Notes: generated by a model not told the origin, from the letters alone. Counted from the stretch's first letter, positions 53,236-63,434 are shown. The stretch is 64,000 nucleotides of DNA from Megascapheus bottae (GCA_024803745.1 JANJXV010000024.1:20655927-20719926); one strand, 5' to 3'. Made by a program: numbers and translations.

Positions 53236-53660
53236 GAAATCTGAGGATCACAGTTCAAAGCCAATCCTGGCACTAAAGTCTGTGAGACTCTTATCTCCAG
53301 TTAACCACCAGAAAACCAGAAGTGGCACTGTGTCTCAAGTGGTAGAGTACTAGCCATGAGATAAAGAGCTCAGGGAGAGTGCTTAGGCCCAGAGTTCAAG
53401 CCCCACAAGCACCCTTCCCTCCCCCAAAAATGTAGCCAGGTGCTAGTGACTCATGTGTAATCCTAGTTACTTAGGAGGCTGAGATCTGAGGATCACAGTT
53501 TGAAGCTGCCCAAGAAGAAAAGGCTGTGAGATTCTTAACTTCAATTAACTCAAGAAAATCCCGAAGTGGAGTTGTGGCGTAGGGTAGAGCATCAACCTTG
53601 AGTGAAAAAGCCAAGAGAAAGTGAAAGGCCCTGAATTCATGCCCCAGTACCATACCAAAA
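53236..53660 (+). repeat. Two B1-Geo SINEs in tandem
   Basis: 53236-53425 lacks the B1 head ('ggctgaaatctgaggatcacag'). 53438-53660 has 'gccaggtgctagtgactcatgtgtaatcc' to 'catgccccagtaccatacc'. Confidence 0.83.
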
Positions 53661-53679
53661 CAAAGAAGTGCACTTCTAG

Positions 53680-53895
53680 CAAGACGCTGGTGACTCACAT
53701 CTGCAATCCTAGCTGCTCAGGAGGTTGAGGTCTGGAGGACTGAGGTTTGAAGCCAGCGCAGGCAGAAAAGTCCATGAAACGCTACCTCAATCAGTAAAAT
53801 GCTGGGCTGGCATAAGACATGGCTCAAGGGGTAGAGTACCAACTGTGAGCAAGCAACACCAGCAAGGGTAAAGCCTTGTGTTCAAGGCGTGCACG
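53680..53895 (+). repeat. B1-Geo SINE
   Basis: 'aagacgctggtgactcacatctgcaatcc' to 'ccttgtgttcaagg'. Confidence 0.8.
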
Positions 53896-53942
53896 TGTGC
53901 ACACACACATACACACGCCACACACACACACACACACACACG
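53895..53942. repeat. (CA)n microsatellite
   Basis: 'gtgcacacacacatacacacgcc' then CA run. Confidence 0.95.
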
Positions 53943-53945
53943 TTA

Positions 53946-54158
53946 GAGCCAGGTGCTGGTGGCTCATGCCTATAATTCTAGCTACTCAGGAGACAGATTT
54001 AAAGCCAACCTGGGCAAAAAAAGTCTTCGAGACTCTTATCTCCAAAAATGACTCAGAAAACTCCAGAAGTGGCATGGTGGTGTAAGTGGTAGAGCCTTGA
54101 GCACAAAGAGATTCAATCAAGTGCCCAGTCCCTGAGTTCAAGTACCAGGACCGACCAA
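53946..54158 (+). repeat. B1-Geo SINE
   Basis: 'gagccaggtgctggtggctcatgcctataattc' to 'caagtaccaggaccgacc'. Confidence 0.87.
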
Positions 54159-54317
54159 AAAAACGTTAGCGACAACCTTAAACTTTGATTTACAGCTTGT
54201 CCGAACCGAGCACTTTCAAACAATAAGGCTTTGTGAAATGTCAGTCTGCATTGTCACCTCAAGTTTTATCCTCCGGTGACTGATGGGGGTGGTGAGCTTG
54301 ACGCCGTTTCTTTGTAG

Positions 54318-54569
54318 GTGTTCGTGGATAACTTTGTGCATGGGGATCTGCACCCCGGAAACATCCTGGTGCAGGGCGCTGATGGACTCTCCCCAGACCC
54401 GGAGGAGCAGCTGCGGCAGGTGGACGTGTCTGACACACTCACAGTGGCCGTGGGGCCTGCCCTGCGCCCGCTGAGACTGGTGTTGCTGGATGCTGGCATT
54501 GTGTCTGAGCTGCAGGCCTCTGACCTCAGCAACTTCCGGGCAGTTTTCCTTGCCGTGGTGATGGGGCAG
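54318..54569 (+). CDS. ADCK2: ADCK2 coding exon 5 (catalytic loop and metal-binding DAG)
   Basis: Seen: acceptor 'tttctttgtag', 84 codons, donor 'gtgagac', phase 0. Starts VFVDNFVHGDLHPGNILVQ; HGDLHPGN is the UbiB catalytic loop and LRLVLLDAGIV further on has the DxG-equivalent. The end is FRAVFLAVVMGQ. Odd: position two of the loop is Gly where human ADCK2 and most relatives, as I recall, have Ala (H-A-D). Asp and Asn needed for catalysis and metal binding are kept. Confidence 0.95.
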
Positions 54570-54856
54570 GTGAGACTTGCAGGTGGGCCTTCATAGGCCC
54601 TGTGAGATGTGGGGCTCCTCAGCCTGGAAAGACCCCCATTTACCATGCTTCTGTTGCTGGCCACGAGCAGAGTAGGGCAGGCAGAGCAGAGACCAGGCCT
54701 GATAGGCGCGGTTCCTGTTGGTGCCTGTGAGAAGGAACATCTCCTCTCCCTGTCTCGTGTGCCTGTGGTTTCTGTTTCTCTCCCTGTCTCTCCCCCGTCT
54801 CTCTTCTCCCTCTTTCTCCCTTTCCCTCTCCCTCCCTTTCTTTCCCCCATGTCTTT
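54570..54856. other. ADCK2 intron 5, unique part
   Basis: Pyrimidine-rich towards 54850; no exon seen. Confidence 0.5.
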
Positions 54857-55042
54857 TTGCCAGTCCTGGGGCTTGAACTCAGGGCCTGAGCACTGTCCTT
54901 GGGCTTTCCTCATGGCTAGAGCTCTAGCACTTGAGCCACAGCACCATTTCTGGCTTTTCTATGTAAGTTGTACTGAAGAATCGAACCTGGGTCTTCATGC
55001 ATGCTAGGCAAGCACTCTACCACTAGGGCAATCTGCTAGCCC
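54857..55042 (-). repeat. IDL-Geo SINE
   Basis: 'gccagtcctggggcttgaactcaggg' to 'ctaccactagggcaatctgctagcccc'. Confidence 0.88.
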
Positions 55043-55149
55043 CTGGTTTCTGTTTTTGTACCAGCGAATGTGCAAAGAGGCAGGGGGATACTGGCTGCTA
55101 CTACTGTGCCTCCTCTGCATCTTCCTTCTCCTTTTTCCTCCTCCTTTTT

Positions 55150-55411
55150 GTGTCAGTACTGGAGTATGACCTTAGGGCCTTCTCATCTCACTTAGCTTCT
55201 TCACTTAAGGCTGGTTCTCTTATCTACTACATGAGCCACACCTCCACGTTTGACTTTTTGCTGGTTAACTGGGGATAGAATCTTATTGATTGTCTGTGTG
55301 GCTGGATCATGGCTTTGACCCATGATCTTCAGATCTCAGCCTCCTGAGTAGCTGGGATCACAGGTGTGAGCCACTGGCACCTGGCAGACACTAGTTTTTT
55401 TTTTTTTTTGA
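55150..55411 (-). repeat. B1-Geo SINE, old, followed by poly-T
   Basis: 'gtgtcagtactggagtatgacc' to 'ggatcacaggtgtgagccactggc'; poly-T at 55395-55410 may start a lost element. Confidence 0.75.
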
Positions 55412-55587
55412 CCAAACAGTAGCTGTTTCCTATTTGTGTGCTTTGCTGCATGGTGGCGGGTGGGAGATAAGCAACAGTATGGAGAATGTATCCTCCGTGT
55501 GGGCAGGACGCATTGGAATCTGGGGCGGATGTGCTTTGATGTGAGGCTCTGCGGATTGGACGCTGTCATTAGAGAGAAGAGCCTTAA

Positions 55588-55815
55588 TAGCCGGGTGCAG
55601 TGGCTCCACTTGTAATCCTAGCTACTCAGGAGGCTGAGATCTGAGGATCAAGGTTCAAAGCCAGCTGGGGCACTGCAATCCATTAGAATCTCATCTCCAG
55701 TTAACCACTAGAAAACTGGAAGTGATGCTGTGGCTCCAGGGGTAGGGTGGTAGCCTTGAGCTGAAGAGCTCAGGAACAGTTCCCAGGCCCAGAGTTCAAG
55801 CCCCACAAACAGAAC
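55588..55815 (+). repeat. B1-Geo SINE
   Basis: 'tagccgggtgcagtggctccacttgtaatcc' to 'caagccccacaaacagaac'. Confidence 0.9.
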
Positions 55816-56504
55816 AGAAAGTCCTCAGCAGAGCCTCTCCATCAGGGATTACTGGGAAGAAAGTCTGTAGCTGCCTGGTGGAGACGTCACCATCGAGGAA
55901 GATCATAAGGAGCTTCCAAGGAGGCCAGCCAGAGCTGCAGCCTTCTGTCGGTTGGAGAGTGTCTCCCGGTTACGCTTGTGGGCGCAGTGTGGGGCTGAGG
56001 TGTTCCTCTTTACAGCTTTGATTGTAAGACCAAGACTGCAGCCCTAGGAGGAAGAGCTGTGTTCCTGGGGCCATGCAGAGAGGTGACCCCTGAAGGCAAC
56101 TCAGTTTGGGGGGTCCTGGGGAAGTTGACAGAAGACAGGCTGGAGCACAGGGGCTGGGGGAAGCTGGGAAGGAAGAGAGCCCCCAGGAAAAGCAGCCTCT
56201 TTCCCACCCAGGTCCTGGCTCTGCCTGGCAGGCCATCACAAGGCTGCATGGAGCATGAGCTGCATTGCCTCACCTCTGTCCTCTGTGTACCGTGTGCTTC
56301 AGGAAATCAAAGCAGACCTGGACTGCCAAGCACAGGGAGAGTTCTGGAGGACTGGCTGGTTACCAGGCCTAGCAGAGGGTAGAAGTTGAAAAGGAGGGAA
56401 AAGAGCCCAGAGTGGTAGCCAAATCAGGACAAAAGCAACCAAGAAGTGAGGGACATTGTGCAGAGCCTTTAACTCTGTCTACTATGACACTTTGCATCCT
56501 CTAG
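55816..56504. other. ADCK2 intron 5, unique part
   Basis: Open frames on both strands near 56060-56380 lack splice partners; nothing recognised. Confidence 0.5.
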
Positions 56505-56633
56505 GGCCGCAAAGTGGCTGAGCTCTTCCTGCATCATTCCCGGGCCAATGAGTGCAAGGACGTGGAGAAGTTCAAGGCTGAGATGGCCCTGCTGGTGACC
56601 CAGGCCCGGAAGAACATCATCGCCTTGGAGCAG
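56505..56633 (+). CDS. ADCK2: ADCK2 coding exon 6
   Basis: Seen: acceptor 'tgcatcctctag', 43 codons, donor 'gtgggcg', phase 0. Encodes GRKVAELFLHHSRANECKDV, then VTQARKNIIALEQ; helical C-terminal part of the kinase fold. Confidence 0.95.
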
Positions 56634-56831
56634 GTGGGCGATGTCCCTGAGGCTCACTGCCTCTGCCTTGGTCTAAGGGGAGACTTGGGGGTGGGAGGGG
56701 AGGGACCTTCAAGGCAAGTTAAAAATCATCTTTTCTTCTTCCTGTCTTCTGGAGGTATGAGGCCTGTCGAAGCAGGGCTCTTCAGAGTGGCTGCTGGCTC
56801 AGTTCTTCTGGGCTAGCTGGGGCATCCCCCT

Positions 56832-57022
56832 TGATTTTTGTGTGCTGGGGCTTGAACTCAGCTGTGCGGTTTCACTTAGCTTTTTCACTCGAGGCTGATG
56901 CTTCACTTTTTGCTGGTCATAGTCTTCTCGGAGATAGTCTTCCTGGCTGGCTTTGTACTGCAGTCCTCAGATCTCAGCCTCTTGAGTAGTTAGCATTACA
57001 GATGAGACCCACTGGTGCCTGG
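56832..57022 (-). repeat. B1-Geo SINE, old
   Basis: 'gtgtgctggggcttgaactcagctgtgcgg' to 'gcattacagatgagaccc'. Confidence 0.72.
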
Positions 57023-57307
57023 CAGGGATCACCTCTCTTATTCAGAGTATAGCTGAGAAGCCCAAGGACATGCCTTGAGTCCATGTCCCTTGTTTAAGCC
57101 TGATCTGTGTCTTACGGTCTCCCCCGTCTCAGCAGAAGGCTGCTGCTGACCTGGTCTAGCAGATGGAATTTTTGCATGGGGAGGATGGAGTCGATGGATG
57201 TGGAGGGCCACTTGAAACTTGTTCTGAAGGCATCTGTAACCCGAACCTTCTCTGAGAGTAGAGCCTGTGTAGGTTCTTAGGTTCTTTTCTGGAGTTTCTC
57301 CATAGCT

Positions 57308-57389
57308 CCTCATGCCATACATGTGTATGGAATATATGGTGTGTGTGTCCTCATGCCACACATGTGTATGGAATATATGGTGTGTGTGT
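57308..57389. repeat. 41-base direct tandem duplication
   Basis: cctcatgcca(t/c)acatgtgtatgg... begins at 57308 and 57349; copies differ at about one base and end in short TG runs. Confidence 0.9.
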
Positions 57390-57498
57390 GTGTAGGAGCA
57401 TTAGAGAATATAGCCATGGGAAGTTGGGGGAGGAAGAGTCCTGGAAAGAATTAGCCCCAGAGTTCTCCACCTCTACGAGGCTCTTTTCTGTTTTTCAG

Positions 57499-57552
57499 CT
57501 ACAAGTTTCCAACCTTCTCTCCAACGTCTTTAAGCTACTGATGATTCACAAG
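57499..57552 (+). CDS. ADCK2: ADCK2 coding exon 7
   Basis: Seen: acceptor 'ctgtttttcag', 18 codons LQVSNLLSNVFKLLMIHK, donor 'gtgaggc', phase 0. The human counterpart I recall differs at about four residues. Confidence 0.94.
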
Positions 57553-57998
57553 GTGAGGCCACCTTCCTTCCTCCCACGAGCAGACTCCTGGGAAGGCTGT
57601 GGGGGCAGTGGACCTACGGGGAACGTTGGATGGGGTAGGGTGGTGGGTGTTACTTGTGTTACATCCATTTTGCAATATTTTCCATCCAATTCCATTTCAT
57701 GGGGAATGCTGACCCAGGCAGGATTTTTCTTTCCAGACAGTCTGTCGAGTTTATACAGCCAGTGCTTTGATCTTTAGAGTAGGAGCCTCCTGTCCTGGTG
57801 TTACCAGAACAGTCGATTTGTCTGCCTCCCCCTGCCTGGTTGTTCTGGTGCCTGGGAGGGAGGTGGAAGAAATGATGATGGGGTAAAGGAAAGAATGTTC
57901 CACACGGGCAACTACAGAGAGGCTGTTGGACTGTAACACGACTCCAGGTTCCTTGTTATCAAGAGGTTTTATAAAGAGCTTCTGCTTTTTATTCCCAG
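57553..57998. other. ADCK2 intron 7
   Basis: Unique sequence; nothing besides splice signals. Confidence 0.5.
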
Positions 57999-58139
57999 GT
58001 AAAGCTTGAGAGTAATTTTGCTTCGATTGTGTTGGCCATTATGGTGTTGGAGGGGCTTGGCCGCTCACTGGACCCCCAGCTGGACATCCTGGAGGCCGCA
58101 AAGCCCTTTCTCCTCAAAGGATCAGTGTCTATCTTCTGA
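57999..58139 (+). CDS. ADCK2: ADCK2 final coding exon with stop
   Basis: Seen: acceptor 'ttttattcccag', 46 codons then TGA at 58137-58139. Encodes VKLESNFASIVLAIMVLEGL, then GRSLDPQLDILEAAKPFLL and a short divergent C-terminus KGSVSIF (the human end I recall is different), as expected for a poorly constrained tail. Confidence 0.95.
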   Translation, partial: VKLESNFASIVLAIMVLEGLGRSLDPQLDILEAAKPFLLKGSVSIF

Positions 58140-58370
58140 CCCTGGCAAGTGAACAGGGAGTGAAGACTGCTGCCAGGGCCTCTGGTCATCTACAGCTTGA
58201 ACTGTGGAAGGCCCACCGCTGCTTTCTGAGTCTGTGTGAAAGTCTCTGGGTGGTGGGGAGTAAAGGGAGGAGGGCTCTGTCCATGCATTTGGGGAGTGGG
58301 GCCTGATGCTGGGGCACCATTCCAGTGAAAATACCCTAACCAGGTGGACAAATACAGTGAGGTTTTTTTA
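58140..58370 (+). other. ADCK2: ADCK2 3'UTR
   Basis: Unique sequence after the stop. No AATAAA is present before the repeat at 58371; 'aaatacagtg' (about 58348) contains AATACA, a weak poly-A signal variant. The true 3' end is uncertain. Confidence 0.5.
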
Positions 58371-58600
58371 AATGATTTTTTATTTCAATGTATAGAAGGG
58401 TTACAGTTATATTCGCCACATAGAAGGTGGATTACTTCTCAATGATAGCCTTTCTTACGTTTTTGTCCCCATTTCCCTCCCCACCCCTTTTATTGTTTTT
58501 ATCTTGTTTAAATCCTCCATCTTCCCAGCTTCTGGGGTGTTTTGTGAATTCTTACATTTAGGGTAGAAAATACCATCAAATCCCAAAGATCTACCTATGC
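58371..58600 (-). mobile_element. LINE-1 tail, minus strand
   Basis: Poly-T then 'tttatttcaatgtatagaagggttacagtta', the reverse of the ending seen at 11.9, 28.5 and 32.5 kb. It sits at the probable end of ADCK2. Confidence 0.65.
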
Positions 58601-58636
58601 TTTCCAATATACATATGTATATTTATTATTATTATT

Positions 58637-58872
58637 AATTTTTTTGTTGGTCCTGGGGCTTGAACTCTGGGCCTGGGTGCTGTCCCTGAACTCTTCAGCT
58701 CAAGGCTACTAACCCTACCCCTTGAGGCACAGCACTGCTTCCCATTTTCTAGTGGTTAATTGGAGATAAGAGTTTCAAAGTCTTTAAGGCCCAGGCTGGC
58801 TTTGAACTGTGATCTTCAGATCTCAGCCTCTTGAGTAGCTAGGATTACAGGTGTGAGCCACTGCGCCCAGTT
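58637..58872 (-). repeat. B1-Geo SINE, full length
   Basis: 'ttgttggtcctggggcttgaactctggg' to 'ggattacaggtgtgagcc'. Confidence 0.9.
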
Positions 58873-59031
58873 GTATATTTATTATTATATGTACTTACTG
58901 GCAAAAAGTTGCGAATATACATTGTTCATTTATAAATTATACAGGTGCTGTACCACTAGTAAATCTTCCAAGCCATAATATATGACTAGAACAAATTCTA
59001 CTGGGTTTCAAACTATATTCTTGCCAAAAAT

Positions 59032-59240
59032 TGTGTTTTTTGGTCGGTTATGGGACTTGAACTCTGGGCCTGGGTGTTGTCCTTGAGCTCTTCAGCTCAA
59101 GGCTACTGCCCTACCCCTTGAGCCACAGCGTCACTTTGGGTTTTCTGATTATTAATTGGAAATAAGAGTCTCACTGGACTTTTGTGCCCCGGCTGGCTTT
59201 GAACTGCGATCCTCAGATCTCAGCCTCTTGGGTTGCTTGC
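59032..59240 (-). repeat. B1-Geo SINE, head truncated
   Basis: 'ttggtcggttatgggacttgaactctggg' to 'agatctcagcctcttggg'. Confidence 0.85.
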
Positions 59241-59306
59241 CATTTTTTTTCCCCTAAACTTTTACACAAGACTTACGAATGTGGGTCAGCGGTAGAACAC
59301 TTTTTG

Positions 59307-59500
59307 GGGTTTTTTTTTGGTGTCAGTCCTGGGGCTTGAACTCAAGGCGTGGGCACTGTCCTCGGACACTCTTTGTCAAGGCTGGCGCTCTGCACCTTGA
59401 ACCTCAGCACCACTTCCAGTTATTTCCGTGAGTGTGGTACCCAGGAATCGAACCCAGGGCTCCAGGCAAGCACTCGACCACTAGGCCACACTCACTCAGG
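59307..59500 (-). repeat. IDL-Geo SINE, diverged
   Basis: 'gtgtcagtcctggggcttgaactcaagg' to 'ctcgaccactaggccacactc'. Confidence 0.83.
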
Positions 59501-59677
59501 CCCTGGGAGAGCACTTCTTAGCATTCATAAGGACGTGGGTTTGATAGCCTGCATCCCAATCAAACACACTCAGAAAAACAAAAACAAAACATAAAAGAAG
59601 GAAGCGCTGTGACTTGAGCACTATGGGACCGGAGCAGACCCGTCCTGACTTTTTTTTTGGGGGGGGAGGGTGTATGG

Positions 59678-59879
59678 TTTTTTTTTTTTTTTTTGCCAGT
59701 CCTGGGCTTGAGCTCAGGGCCTGAGCACTGTCCTTGGACTTTCTCAAGGCTAGAGCTCTACCACTTGAGCCTCAGCACCACTTCTGGCTTTTTTCTATGT
59801 ATGTGGGGTACTGAGGAATCGAACCCGGGTCTTCGTGCATGCTAGGCAAGCACTCCACCACCAGGCCAAGCTCCCAGCC
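59678..59879 (-). repeat. IDL-Geo SINE, near consensus
   Basis: Ends 'ccaccaggccaagctcccagcc', directly at the edge of the NDUFB2 CpG island. Confidence 0.92.
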
Positions 59880-60278
59880 TAGCTCGCTCTGCTTTTTCTG
59901 CTCATCGTTTGTATTCTGCACTTGCCGGCTCGTAGTTTGCAGGGTGCATCGTCGGTGGTTCTCTGGGCTGACCTCGAACCCCGATCCCATCCGGCCATCT
60001 CCGGCGTAGCTCCGAGTTCCTGCGTGAGTCTGGGCGCCTGAGTGCGGCCCATCCCCGGCTCCCCAGGTGGGCGTGCACGGGCTGCGGGCTGGAGAGGAGG
60101 TTGGTGGGCTGCGGGAGCGGCCGGAGGTAGCGTGCAAGTTTCCCCGCCCTAACCAAGCGGGACCCGAGGGTCCGCGGCTCCCTAGCCCGGCTGACAACAC
60201 CTCGGCGACCCGGAGAGGCGGGGCGGAGCTCTGCGCGCGCCCCGCCCACGGGCCAGCCCCGAGAGCTGGGCTGCGTGG

Positions 60279-60286
60279 TGACGTCA
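60279..60286. promoter_or_regulatory. CRE (CREB/ATF site)
   Basis: Perfect palindrome tgacgtca 74-81 bases before the NDUFB2 ATG, with a half-like 'tgacgcag' at 60313. Confidence 0.75.
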
Positions 60287-60359
60287 GCACGCTGGAGCGG
60301 GACGCAGAGAGGTGACGCAGGGGGGCGGGGCGACCGGAGGGCACTGGCGCAGACGCGAC

Positions 60360-60457
60360 ATGTCGGCTCTGATCAAGTTGGGGCCTCTCGTTCGTGTCGG
60401 AGACCGCCTCTTCCGAGGTGGCGGCGTGTGGGCGACTGGAAGCGGTGGAGTCCGTCA
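60360..60457 (+). CDS. NDUFB2: NDUFB2 coding exon 1 (targeting peptide)
   Basis: Role: NDUFB2 (AGGG subunit) is a single-pass accessory subunit of the membrane arm of mitochondrial complex I. Seen: ATG in 'gcgacatgtc'. 32 codons, beginning MSALIKLGPLVRVGDRLFRG, plus CA, then donor 'gtgagtg'. The segment is basic, free of acidic residues but one Asp, and matches an N-terminal mitochondrial presequence. The two leftover bases complete a His codon in the next exon. Confidence 0.95.
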
Positions 60458-60569
60458 GTGAGTGTTGGGATGCAGCGAGGACTTCGCGGGCTCCGAGGGA
60501 GAGCCGTGTCCGGACGCCCTCACCTTGAGGCGGACAGGGCGAGGCGCGTCCGCAACGCCTTCCTCTGAG

Positions 60570-60589
60570 GCATGCTGGGAGTTGTAGTT
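60570..60589 (-). promoter_or_regulatory. ZNF143/THAP11 (SBS) site
   Basis: The minus strand reads aactacaactcccagcatgc, matching the ZNF143 motif ACTACAAYTCCCAGMATGC at every position. It lies about 110 bases inside NDUFB2 intron 1, a usual place for this element relative to the start site. Confidence 0.8.
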
Positions 60590-60668
60590 GACCCGGGCAA
60601 GTTAGGGTTATGGGGCAGCCAGGGGTGTCTTGGGATAGTAGGGACTTTTTCTTAAAAATCAAGGGCAA

Positions 60669-60866
60669 GGCTGGGAGTGTGGCCTAGTGGTAGAGTGCTT
60701 GCCCAGCATGCCTGAAGACCTGGGTTCAATTCCTCAGTGCCACCTACATAGAAAAGCCAGAAGTGGTGCTGTGGCTCATGTGGTAGAGCTCCAGCCTTGA
60801 GAAAACCCAAGAACAGTGCTCAGACCCTGACCCCAAGGCCAGGACTGGCAATAATAATAATAATAA
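60669..60866 (+). repeat. IDL-Geo SINE with (AAT)n tail
   Basis: Duplication aaaaatcaagggca at about 60654-60667 and 60868-60881. Confidence 0.92.
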
Positions 60867-60881
60867 TAAAAATCAAGGGCA

Positions 60882-61165
60882 GGCCGGGCGCGGTGGCTCA
60901 CACCTGTAATCCTAGCTACTCAGGAGGCTGAGATCTGAGGATCACGGTGCAAAGCCAGCCAGGCACTGAAGTCCATGAGGCTCTTATCTCCAATGAACCT
61001 CTAGAAAACTGGAAATGGGGCTTGGCTCAAGGGTAGGGCGGTAGCCCTGAGCTGAAGAGCTCAGGGACAATGCCCAGGCCCAGAGGTAGGATGGTAGCCT
61101 GGAGCCCAAGAGCTCAGGACAGCTCCCCAGGCCGAGTTCAAGCCCCGTGACCCACATTTTTTTTT
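60882..61165 (+). repeat. B1-Geo SINE with duplicated right half
   Basis: Head 'ggccgggcgcggtggctcacacctgtaatcc'; 'gtagggcggtagccctgagctgaagagc' is followed by a second 'gtaggatggtagcctggagcccaagagc'. Confidence 0.9.
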
Positions 61166-61183
61166 TTAATTAATTGAGGGGAG

Positions 61184-61395
61184 CCAGACGCTAGTGGCTC
61201 AACAGCTGTTATCCTAAATTGAGTCTGAGGTTTGGAGTTCGAAGTGAATCCCAGCAGGAAAGTCCCTGGGACTCATCGCCAATTAACTAGCAAAACCCAC
61301 AGTGGAGTGTGTAGGTAGTGCTATCATGAACAAAAAGAAAGAAAGAAAAAAAAAGCTCAGACACAGTGCCCAGTGCCTTAATTCAAGCCCCAGAC
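61184..61395 (+). repeat. B1-Geo SINE, old
   Basis: 'gccagacgctagtggctcaacagctgttatcc' to 'caagccccagacc'. Confidence 0.72.
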
Positions 61396-61489
61396 CAACA
61401 ACAAAAAAGCACAACGACAAACCAACATAGCAGGGGACATTGGAGGCCTGAGGGGAGGAAAATAGTCTGTGATGATGATTGGTGTCTGC

Positions 61490-61722
61490 TGGGCCCAGGG
61501 TTTGAACTCAAGGACCTGGTTGCTCTCCTTAAGCTCTCCTCCCTCGCTCCCCACCAAGGCTAGTGCTTTACCACTTGAGCCACAGCTCGACTTGTGGAAT
61601 TTTTGGTCATTGGAAATTATGCCTCCTGAACTTTCCTGCCTGGGCTGGCTTCCAAACATGATCCTCAGATCTCAGCCTTCTGAGTAAGCTAGAATTATAG
61701 GCGTGAGCCACTGGTACCCAGC
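61490..61722 (-). repeat. B1-Geo SINE
   Basis: 'gcccagggtttgaactcaaggacctgg' to 'attataggcgtgagccactgg'. Confidence 0.83.
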
Positions 61723-61739
61723 TCAGTGCTGTTAGGTTT

Positions 61740-62098
61740 TTTTTTGTTTGTTTGTTTTGGTTTTTGCTTTTAGAAATGCCACTTCAAAAATCCTAGGTTG
61801 GACTAATCATTATCTAATCTTTGGATGTCTTTGGATGTCCTGTTTCAAGACAATCACTCTTTATGTCTTGTTTCCTGCTTCTGCAACCTCTTGAGGATAC
61901 CACAAACCAAAATCACTTTAAGTTCTTACCTTGGGATGGTAGGGTGAATTTGGATGCCAGCCTGAGTTGGGGCTTCTGGCTTGTTCATTCTGTTCATACC
62001 CGGTGGAGGATAGAAGGAGTGTTCCCTCTCGTCTCGAGGTTTGGGATGACTTACTGCATGGAAATGAAGCAAGCCGTTTCTCATGCTTTGTCTCCTAG
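61740..62098. other. NDUFB2 intron 1, 3' part
   Basis: Unique sequence ending in the acceptor 'tttgtctcctag'. Confidence 0.6.
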
Positions 62099-62243
62099 TG
62101 CTGGTGGTGGTGTTCATATTCAGCCCCGGTACAGACAGCGTCCTCAGCTGACCAGCTCCCAGGTGTTCCAGGGCGAGTTCTTCAGTGCACTCACGTGGTT
62201 TTGGATTTTCTGGCGCTTATGGCATGAGCCGGAAGCTGTTATG
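62099..62243 (+). CDS. NDUFB2: NDUFB2 coding exon 2 (AGGG motif and membrane helix)
   Basis: Seen: first base completes His, then [20 protein letters not shown], the motif that names the AGGG subunit. The aromatic membrane helix is [15 protein letters not shown], followed by HEPEAVM at the donor 'gtaagtc'. 48 codons, leaving phase 0. Human has closely similar residues throughout as I recall. Confidence 0.96.
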
Positions 62244-62695
62244 GTAAGTCCAGAAGAAGGGTTCTGGTCCTTTTATGCACAGGGAAGGGGAGGATAGATC
62301 AGTAGCGTAGCTTGCTTATTCTTGTGTTTGTAGACCATTTTCCTGCCTGAGTGTATCTCTTCAGTACAGTATTGTCCTGTGTGTGGGCAGGAGTCCCACT
62401 ACTTAGTGAATATATATGGTCCTTGGACCTGTCTTGTGGTTGGTTCTTCCTTCCATATGTGGGAGATTAGAAACTGATTTTCTTTCTGAACTACAGGTTC
62501 ACTGGTAGGTTGCATTTCACACTTAATGGGTGTTCAGTGTGAATTTACTTGTCTCCAGGAGGGGAATTAGTAATTTTTCTATGATTAATCTCACCTGAGC
62601 TTTTATCCAATTTGTGTAGATTGTTCTCTTTTAGGATAGGCAAAAAAAAATCTTCTCTTTAGTATACAAGTGTTAGAAGCATCAAGCATCAGTTT
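62244..62695. other. NDUFB2 intron 2, unique part
   Basis: Nothing recognised. Confidence 0.5.
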
Positions 62696-62699
62696 TATT

Positions 62700-62928
62700 T
62701 TTTTATCTCTTTTTGGCTGGTCATGGAGTTTGAACTTAGGGCCTTGGCATTGTCCCTGAGCTTTTTCATGCAAGACTAATGCCCTACCACTTTGAGCCAC
62801 TTCTGGTTTTCTGGTGGTTAATTGGAGATGAGTCTCAGACTTTCCTGCCTGGGCTGACTTTGAACTGCAATTCTCAGTTCTTATCCTCCTGAGTAGCTAG
62901 GATTATAGGCGTGAGCCACTGGCACTTT
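62700..62928 (-). repeat. B1-Geo SINE
   Basis: 'ggctggtcatggagtttgaacttaggg' to 'ggattataggcgtgagccactggc'. Confidence 0.88.
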
Positions 62929-63434
62929 GAATGTCAGGTTTCTTAGAGGTGATTGGAGCGTATTTCCCATTTCACACATCCCCATTCACTGCAGAGGTCA
63001 CCTGCCAGGAGTATGGGGTTTGGGGGAGGGGAGGGGAAAATGGTGGAGAGAAATGGTGTTGCCGCCAGAGCTATGCTTCTAAACCTGGATGGCACCTACT
63101 GATGAATCTCACAGGGAAGCCTGGCATGTGTTTGGTACGCAGAGATGCTGAAAACAGGTGGTCTGTTGCTTCCACTCTCCCCTCCCTCCATCACCAGCAA
63201 AGCACTGGCCTAGGCTACTTGCAGATGAAGTGGCTTTTAAAATTCAGGTGGTCACACAGAAAGGACAGACCAACAGTTGTGTCACCAGATTTAACCATTT
63301 GGTCTCATGTTATGTCAGGGGCTGGGCATATGGTGCTTAGCTCGATTACTGTTTTTCTTCTTTCAAGACACCTTTCGAAACTTAGATGCCTTTAGTGCAT
63401 ACCCTGCTTACTTGTTTTTGGATGACTGTCACAG
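62929..63434. other. NDUFB2 intron 2, 3' part
   Basis: Unique sequence; acceptor 'gatgactgtcacag' at its end. Confidence 0.5.

Larger units (their letters stand above)
59930..60600 (+). promoter_or_regulatory. NDUFB2: CpG-island promoter of NDUFB2
   Basis: Short CpG-dense block with GC boxes at 60217-60226 and 60321-60331, a CRE at 60279-60286 and a ZNF143-type site at 60570-60589; no TATA box. Typical of a housekeeping mitochondrial gene. Confidence 0.85.

Noticed and set aside
59772..60668. Minus-strand frame of about 300 codons over the NDUFB2 promoter
   Set aside because: It combines SINE sequence at one end with CpG-island composition in the middle and lies antisense to the known promoter and exon 1.
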